From NCBI GenBank assembly GCA_947311845.1, contig CAMZMU010000107.1:18559166-18623165 (forward strand): a stretch of 64,000 bases of DNA, written 5' to 3'. The stretch comes from Poa pratensis. Its lineage: Eukaryota; Streptophyta; Magnoliopsida; Poales; Poaceae. Both the position numbers and the translations under genes were made by a program. This document shows positions 57,719 through 64,000 of this stretch, in pieces. A model generated the notes under the pieces. It did no database searches, was not told the origin of the DNA, and worked only from the letters and a program-made list of their open reading frames with translations. Each line of letters starts with the position of its first letter. The first letter of the stretch is position 1.

Positions 57719-59288
57719 TGATGGCTACGTGTTGGTGAACCCCAAGAGTAAGATTATGATGTAGACAGCAGAAGTTTTCCCTTGAGAAATCTATCCAAGG
57801 TTATCAATCCAGTAGGACTTGACGATCTATTGGAAGGTTGTTGATGTTGACTCCCCTTGGCGCTAGGGAGCTTGCACCAACGTGGAATCTGCACAGACAC
57901 AAACCAGAACTTTGCCCAACACGAAACAGAGAGGTTGTCAATCTCTCCGGTCTTGCAGAAACAAAGAGTTAAACGTATGGTGTGGAAAACAGCAGGAAAC
58001 ACAGCAAGTAACATGAAACAGATGATTGCAGCAGGTTGTGTAAACAGTATGAGGAAATTGGACCAGGGTCCACAGTTCACTAGTGGTGTCTCTCTCAGAA
58101 CAGATAACTAGCATGTTGGGTAAACAAATTACAGCTGGGCAATTGACAAATAGAGAGGGCATAACAAAGCAATACATGCCAAGATGTCTACTATGAAATC
58201 TAGTTGGGCATTACAACAAAGTACATAGACCGTTATTCCAACAGCATCTATGCCTAAATAATCCACCTTCAAGGCAGCATCCGCATCCTGTTCAGTATTA
58301 AGTTGCTAACAACAGATTATTGCATGAAGTAAAGTGTGTAATGTAATCAATACAAGTGCCCTTGGACACTGCACCAATGTTTTATCTCTAGTAGCAACAG
58401 CACATCTACCATCTTAGACCTTTCTGTCACTGATCCAGATATCTAGAGACTGAACCCACTATCGAGCATAAATACCCCCTCTGGAGTCACAAGCATCTAC
58501 TTGGCCAAAGCATCTACTAGCAACGGAGAGCATGCAAGATCAAGCGCACATAGATAAACAACTTGAATAAACATGGTATCAATATTCATCGGATCCCAGC
58601 AAACACAACATCTAGCATTACAATAAGATGATCTTGATCATGTTAGGCAGCTCACAAGATCTAAACATGGAGGCACAAGGTAGAGAGACAACCATCTAGC
58701 TACTGCTATGGACCCGTAGTCCAGGGGTGGACTACTCACGCATCACTCCGGAGGCAGGCATGGTGATGTAGAGCCCTCCGGTGATGATCTCCCCTCTGGC
58801 AGGGTGCCGGGAAGAGCTTCAGAACTCCTCCGATCTGAGATTGACGATGACGGCCGCGACGGAACTTTTCGTGGAATATGATCGACCGTGATAGGGTTTT
58901 CGCGTCGCGGAGAATATATAGGCGAAGAGGCGGCGTCGGTGGCCGAGGGGGGCCACCACGCCATAGGGGGGCGCGGGCCCACCCTGGGCCGCGCCCTAGT
59001 GTGGCGTGGCCCCCTGGTGGGTCTGCTCCAACTCCCCTTTGGACTCCGTGATCTCCTCGTGATATTATTGACGATGTATTTTGTTTCGTCCAATTCCGAG
59101 AATATTTCCTTAATAGATTTTCTGAAACCAAAAACAACAGAAAACGGGAACTGGCACTGTGGCATCTTGTTAATAGGTTAGTCCCAGAAAATGCATAAAA
59201 ATGATATAAAGTGTAGCCAAAACATGTAGCAATTGATATAATAACAGCATGGAACATCAAAAATTATAGATACCTTTGAGACGTATCA
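57719..59288 (-). mobile_element. Solo LTR of a Gypsy-type element, 1,570 bp
   Basis: TG...CA ends are flanked by AGGGG (57714-57718 and 59289-59293). Copy A has the empty site at about 52630. The minus strand starts TGATACGTCTCAAAGGTATC, the style of an abundant Triticeae Gypsy LTR. There is no internal domain. Confidence 0.88.
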
Positions 59289-60015
59289 AGGGGCTTTGGA
59301 CCGGGCGTGCGGTGGTGGCACGAGGTGGCAACAACTGTGGTGGCCGATCGGCGTGGCGGAAGATCCATACCGTGGCCGACGACGTGTTACGGCAATGCAC
59401 GCATGCCTCGAAGGAAGGGCCGCCGCGGCTACGAGGTTGCGCAGTGGTCGGTTGTGGAGATAGTATGAAGTGGGTCTTGGTCTCACCGTACGGATTTGGC
59501 TGTAGCGATAAGTTCCCCTTGTCGACGTTGTTGGAAGCTGCTATTCTCATTCTTGTGTAGGGTCCTCTGCTTTGCTGGTCTTCAAATTGGGCAGTTAGGG
59601 TCGAGGTGAAAATGTTGGACTGACATTGCCTGCGATAACGACGACGCCTGGGGGGCGCCTTCTCCTCCTTGGAGGCATTGTCACGGCCTCACGGGTCTAA
59701 CGATTTCTTCCTCCCTAGGAACAGAGGGAAAACCTTGGTTCGGTGGTGTCAAGATTGCATGTGGAGTTCTCAAAGTTGCTTTTGAGATATGGCCACTACC
59801 CATATGGTGTGGGCTTACATGTGCAATGTACGCCATCGTCAATGCTAGATAGACGACGCCTTCCTCGGATACAACCGGACTTGTCATCACTCCCTGTGGC
59901 ACCTGGGTGGAGGAGTACGTTGGTCTGGACTGTCCCGTGGTTAGGGTCACTCTATGCAGGTGCTCAACGTTGTCGTGACGTCGCCCATATGCCCTGTGTG
60001 AAAAATGTGGCTAGA

Positions 60016-61179
60016 TTTTTTTTTTGAAAAAGGTCACCCCAGCCTCTGCATCAAAATGATGCATACGACCGCTTTATTTCTTTTATTCAACATAGCTGGC
60101 AAAAGCCTTACAAAGAACGAATACACGCTGAACCTACCAACAGTGAAAACCACAACTAGCACAAGCGACAGAGTAAAACGGGACCTTGTGCCCCGACCAC
60201 AGCCGCCGCCGGCTCCCTGGCCAACTCAGAGAATAGCGCCTTGAGCACAAGCTCTGGAAAATGCCTCCACCCTCAACCTCCAACCCAACTTCAGCATGCC
60301 GATCGAAGCAAAAATTTTGCCAGGCCTATGGCCGATGCCACCATGACACCAAGCTACACCTCCACCCTGCGCGAGTCCCCCCAGCCACGACCGTCGTCGA
60401 GTCCCCGCTGCACCATGCCGCCAAGACCTTCCGTCTTCGCCGTGGTGGAAAAGACTCCGTTCCACCGAAAGACCACTCCATGCATCACGTGTTCCAAAAC
60501 GATGCCCTCAAGAGGGAGAAACGACACCGGAGTGCCGTCGTCCAATCCGGTAGAACCAGATCTTGGGTTTCCCCCGGAACACCTAGGCGGGAGGCGGAAG
60601 AATCACAGCGACGACACCTTCATCAAGGTAACGACGTCCACGGGCGCCGCCATCGTCGGCCCTGACCGCATCGGAGCCCGGCTCTCACGACCGTCATCTT
60701 CACCTCCAGATCTTCCTCGAGTAGTGGCAGGACGCCGAGAATGGCATGCCACTAGGAGGTCAGCAGCGCCACCCGAGATCCATCGCCGATTGACCCGGCT
60801 GGATCCACCCCGCGCCCGACCCAAAAGGGCCACGCCGCCGGAGTCGCCGATCTACGCTTGGAGGGCCGGGGGCCCTCGCCGTCTGCCACGCCGTCGCAGC
60901 AAGCCACGACGTCGCCATGACGCCCGGCGGCCGCGCCACGCCCGAGCTCGGAGGAGCCAACCCGCGCCGGCCCCATCGTCGCGCGAGGACGAAGGAAACC
61001 TCCCCGCCGCCGGCAGCGCCTAGGCTTTGCCTGGTCGCGCCCTCGGTGGCGGCAGGGGAGGGAGGAGCGGGGGGGGGGGGGGGGGGGGGGGGGCTAGGCG
61101 GCGGCGGCGCTAGGGTTTCCCCCTGCCGCCGCGCGGGGGCGAGAAGAGGAGGGGTCGGTGGCCCGTTCGTTTCCAAAAA
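60016..61179 (-). mobile_element. LINE-type insertion with 15-bp TSD
   Basis: The target duplication AAAAATGTGGCTAGA (60001-60015 and 61180-61194) flanks a T-tract on the left (the poly(A) tail on the minus strand), preceded on the minus strand by GATGCAGAGGCTGGGGTGAC, a LINE 3' motif. The GC-rich body contains a 25-G run at 61069-61093. Plus-strand ORFs here are antisense to the element. Copy A has the empty site at about 53340. Confidence 0.85.
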
Positions 61180-61514
61180 AAAAATGTGGCTAGATGTTGA
61201 ACAAACATGAGTTTGTTTCTTTGTCGTCGTAATTAGTGTTGTTATACCGAAAGACATTGTATCGGCGTTTTGGTTCTCCTTCTTCTCCGTGTAAAATATG
61301 ATGTACTCCACCTCTCTGTGGTGTATTTTAACAAAAAAGTCTGAGGTGTCTAGTGATTTGTGGTTAGTCAGGGTTGGCAGCAACGAGAAGCATGCGCCGT
61401 GCATGCATGGGAGTCACGCAATCGTACGTACGACTAGCGGTGTAGTATGGAGTTGCTTACTTGTGGATCCGGCCGTCCTGCCGGTGCGAATTTGCGCCCG
61501 CGCCGACGCGTGTA

Positions 61515-61637
61515 CTCCCTCCGTTCCAATTTAAATGACTTCTACTTGTCAACATGTGGATGTACCTAGACATGTTACAAGTATAGATACATCCACATTT
61601 TGACAAAGTGAAGTCATTTAATTTGGAACGGAGGGAG
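61515..61637. mobile_element. Stowaway MITE unique to copy B
   Basis: The ends CTCCCTCCGTTCCAATTTAA and, inverted, CTCCCTCCGTTCCAAATTAA are flanked by TA. Copy A has the empty site GTGTACGTAGAACG at about 53824. It is a different Stowaway subfamily from the one in copy A. Confidence 0.88.
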
Positions 61638-62295
61638 TACATAGAAGGAAGTCAAATTCACGTGTGAATATGTAATATATTTCATACTGTATTTGTTTTA
61701 TCATGATGTGGACATGTGCGTGTTTGAGTGCTCCGTTGTTACTCTTAGTTTCTAGGTTTTGTTAAGTCTCCCCTACTCCCACATGTTTGGAGTTTCTCGA
61801 GAGTATAATTCATGTATGCGTGATAGATCCAACTGCACGAAAATAAGTGTCGCGAATACATATGTATCTAACATGAGTAAGAATGTATGTAGCAGTAGCA
61901 CTATACATACCGATGTATATATATAGCACTAAAGGGTCTTATATTTAGAAACGGAGGGAATACAAGATTTATAGCTATTTAAATCCTGCTTACTCCCAAG
62001 ATATGCTCAGTCTTGTGAGGCGAAAAATTAATGAGGACAGGGAAATAGAATCGTTGTCATTCCGGGCAAATTAATTGGTGCATGCGACTTGGGCGTGGTT
62101 CAAATCATCAGTATTCAGGATATGGTCGTCGATAGTGCACTCGTCAATCAGGATCTTGGACTCACAATCACGTAAGTGTGTTAGTTCATGCTGTAGTAAT
62201 TATGGCGAAATCGCTGTCACGAGAAGGAACACAACATGGAAAAAGAAACCTACTACTACTACTACTACTACTAGTAGCAGGGAATCGAGACCTTA

Positions 62296-63400
62296 TGCGT
62301 GCATGATCTGATCTCAAACAATCAGGCACCAGGCTGAGCCAGCAGCTGGTTGCGTGGCGCTGGGGCGCAAACCCGTCGAAAATCATTGAAGAAATGAAGA
62401 GGATGGGTGTAGGCCGGTGCGTGCCTCCCTCCCTGAACAGAACCCAAGGGCCACAACGACTGAATCATGCATCCGCTTCCCCGAAAAAAGAAAACTGAAT
62501 CATCCGTGCTGGGTCCGGGAAATAATCTTTTTTGGTTGGCCGATCTGAAGCTAGGAGATCGGTCGATGGATCATGGATGAACTTGCTGTATGACTAGGTT
62601 GCGATGGAGTTGTCGTTTGCCCGTGTAGTATCGAGTTGCTGGTCCTCTGAGTTCAACCAAGGATCAAAGCAACGGCGAGGGTGGAGAGAGAGAGTTCAAA
62701 CGCATCACTTGGATCCGGTGCATCGACGCTGACAGGTAGTAGTAGTACAGGCGACCACTACTGATGATTGATTGCCGACTCGTAGGTAGCGACGATCGAC
62801 TCGGCACCCTCGAGAAAGCGACGGAGTGGTCTGGTGGACGGACACGCGTCCTCGCGTCCAAGCCATCCCGCGACGAAAACCGGAAGCTCGGAGGAGTTCT
62901 CCGGTTCCTCCCACCTTTGATATGCCGCCGAGTCAGCAGGGTGGACGCTCCTCATCGCCACCTACGAGGCACGCCATGGATGCGACGTTTTCTCGCCAAC
63001 GCCGGGGAGGGACGGCAGGAGACAGACGCTCGCTCCTCATCGCCACCGCCGTCGAGACGGGCCGGTTCGCAGTTCCTCCCGCCGTCGTGTGTGCCCGCCG
63101 CATGGCACGGAAAGGCAGAAGCCGAATCCGCCTTCTGTTTCGTCACACGCATCCTCCTGGGCAGATGTCCACACGGGTTTTTTCTTTGACCAAAATGGAA
63201 TGTCCTTTTTTAGCGAGAAAAATGGAGAGTCCAGCCGTCGTTGTTTTTTCAGATGCTATCGCCGTCGCTGATGGGCCTAGTTGGAGGCATACGATACATG
63301 GGCCTGGGCCGTCCGCTCTGCGGCACCTTTGCTCGGTCTGAATCCGATAAGGAAAACAATTCGGCCCCCATACGGCGAGGAGCCGAGCCAGATAATAAAT
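62296..63400. other. GC-rich intergenic DNA, possible decayed exons
   Basis: The short repeat CGCTCCTCATCGCCACC occurs near 62946 and 63029. Open frames exist on both strands at 62760-63340, but none has recognisable motifs or convincing codon structure. Confidence 0.3.
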
Positions 63401-64000
63401 TCACGAATCCTTAACAAACAACCCTCCTCGCCGCAAACGAAAACACAACAAATCCACCGCCGTCGCGCGTGCAGAGTCCGTCCGTGCGTGTTTGCGCCGC
63501 CGCCGCGGTGATCCGATCCCCCGCGCCCCCGCCGCGGCCCTGCGTGGGTGCCCTCGCCGCCGAAGACAAGGAGACCCGGCGTCGATCATGGTGACTAGTA
63601 CTTCATCTCACCACTTGTTCAGTCGTTCCGCTGTCACGCTGTTGATCTTCCTCGTCTGGATCTGCCCGATCACGATTTAGCGTGGGAGTTTTTTGTTCGG
63701 TTACGAGTACCAACTGTTTATCGGGGCTGAATTGCGTGTGTCTCGATAGTTTTTATTTCCAGCGTTAAGCTAGGTTTTCAGCGGGGGTGGTTAATTCGTG
63801 GGCCTGGCGCTCTAATTCCCGGTTAACTACTTCCAGTTGCGCTAGAACTATGGTTTCATAGAACCACATTAAACGAAAGAACGATTCTCCTTTGAGGAAC
63901 TGTTTCTTAGGTATGTCTGGCCTGGAGCGTTTGATTGGCCCATCCTAGCATTGGATGGTGGCATGGATTATGCTCCTACATTGGTTGGCTTCTGATGACT
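63401..64000 (+). promoter_or_regulatory. Possible promoter and 5' leader of a gene running off the window
   Basis: A TATA-like GATAATAAATTC (about 63393-63404) precedes a GC-rich leader (63470-63590). An ATG at 63589 opens only a 30-codon frame. The following AT-richer DNA to 64000 resembles a first intron. No coding exon can be identified within the window. Confidence 0.3.

Larger units (their letters stand above)
57196..62295 (+). repeat. Tandem duplication, copy B
   Basis: The second copy of the unit starts with the same CGTGCCAGAATCTTC. Insertions unique to B are a solo LTR (57719-59288), a LINE (60016-61179) and a Stowaway (61515-61637). About 40 bp present in A (near 54270) is missing in B at about 62105. 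Confidence 0.9.

Noticed and set aside
60241..61023. 260-codon plus-strand frame
   Set aside because: It lies inside the LINE insertion, antisense to it, and is a low-complexity proline/arginine product of GC-rich DNA.
63589..63681. 30-codon signal-peptide-like frame
   Set aside because: It is too short and ends without a recognisable domain; more likely part of a 5' leader.

Overview
The window is nuclear DNA of a grass, most likely a Triticeae species (wheat, barley or Aegilops type). The evidence is spliced plant genes with GT-AG introns and GC-rich first exons, Stowaway elements with CTCCCTCCG ends, an Athila-lineage Gypsy element, and LTR, CACTA and LINE types familiar from Triticeae intergenic DNA. 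I ran no database search, so all family names come from recognising motifs.

Genes. Five cellular genes are supported. They are the 3' end of an A1 aspartyl protease (+, ends at 685), an ALMT-family anion channel (-, 5160-1302), an Fcf2-type rRNA-processing factor (+, 8947-10614), a membrane-anchored NHL-repeat protein (-, 15742-11740) and a HAK/KUP/KT potassium transporter (-, 48395-44595). The NHL and HAK genes splice cleanly with every phase matching. ALMT and Fcf2 each need one extra base to keep a conserved reading frame, so each is either newly broken or carries a base-call error.

Transposons. 16-44 kb is a nest of mobile DNA: a decayed Gypsy relic containing a Harbinger-type MITE, two long-TIR Mutator-like elements, a pair of hAT-type MITEs, a retroposon with a 15-bp target-site duplication (TSD) split by a full-length Athila-lineage element (23026-32806, TSD GCCGG), a TTA-flanked Harbinger-like element carrying a solo LTR, and a CACTA element (38315-43090) encoding an Ulp1-like protein.

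Duplication. 52.1-62.3 kb is a tandem duplication of a unit of about 2.2 kb. Its two copies later received different insertions: a Stowaway and a 2.67-kb Helitron in copy A; a solo LTR, a LINE and a different Stowaway in copy B. Each copy preserves the empty sites of the other. The last 1.7 kb is GC-rich and may include the 5' end of a gene that continues past the window.

The most unusual observation is a third ORF of the Athila element, downstream of pol and behind its own LTR-like promoter. It encodes a stretch nearly identical to the histone H3 N-terminal tail, residues 4-23, with methionine at the lysine-9 position. H3K9M is known to inhibit H3K9 methyltransferases, the enzymes that help silence transposons, so an anti-silencing histone mimic is a reasonable hypothesis.
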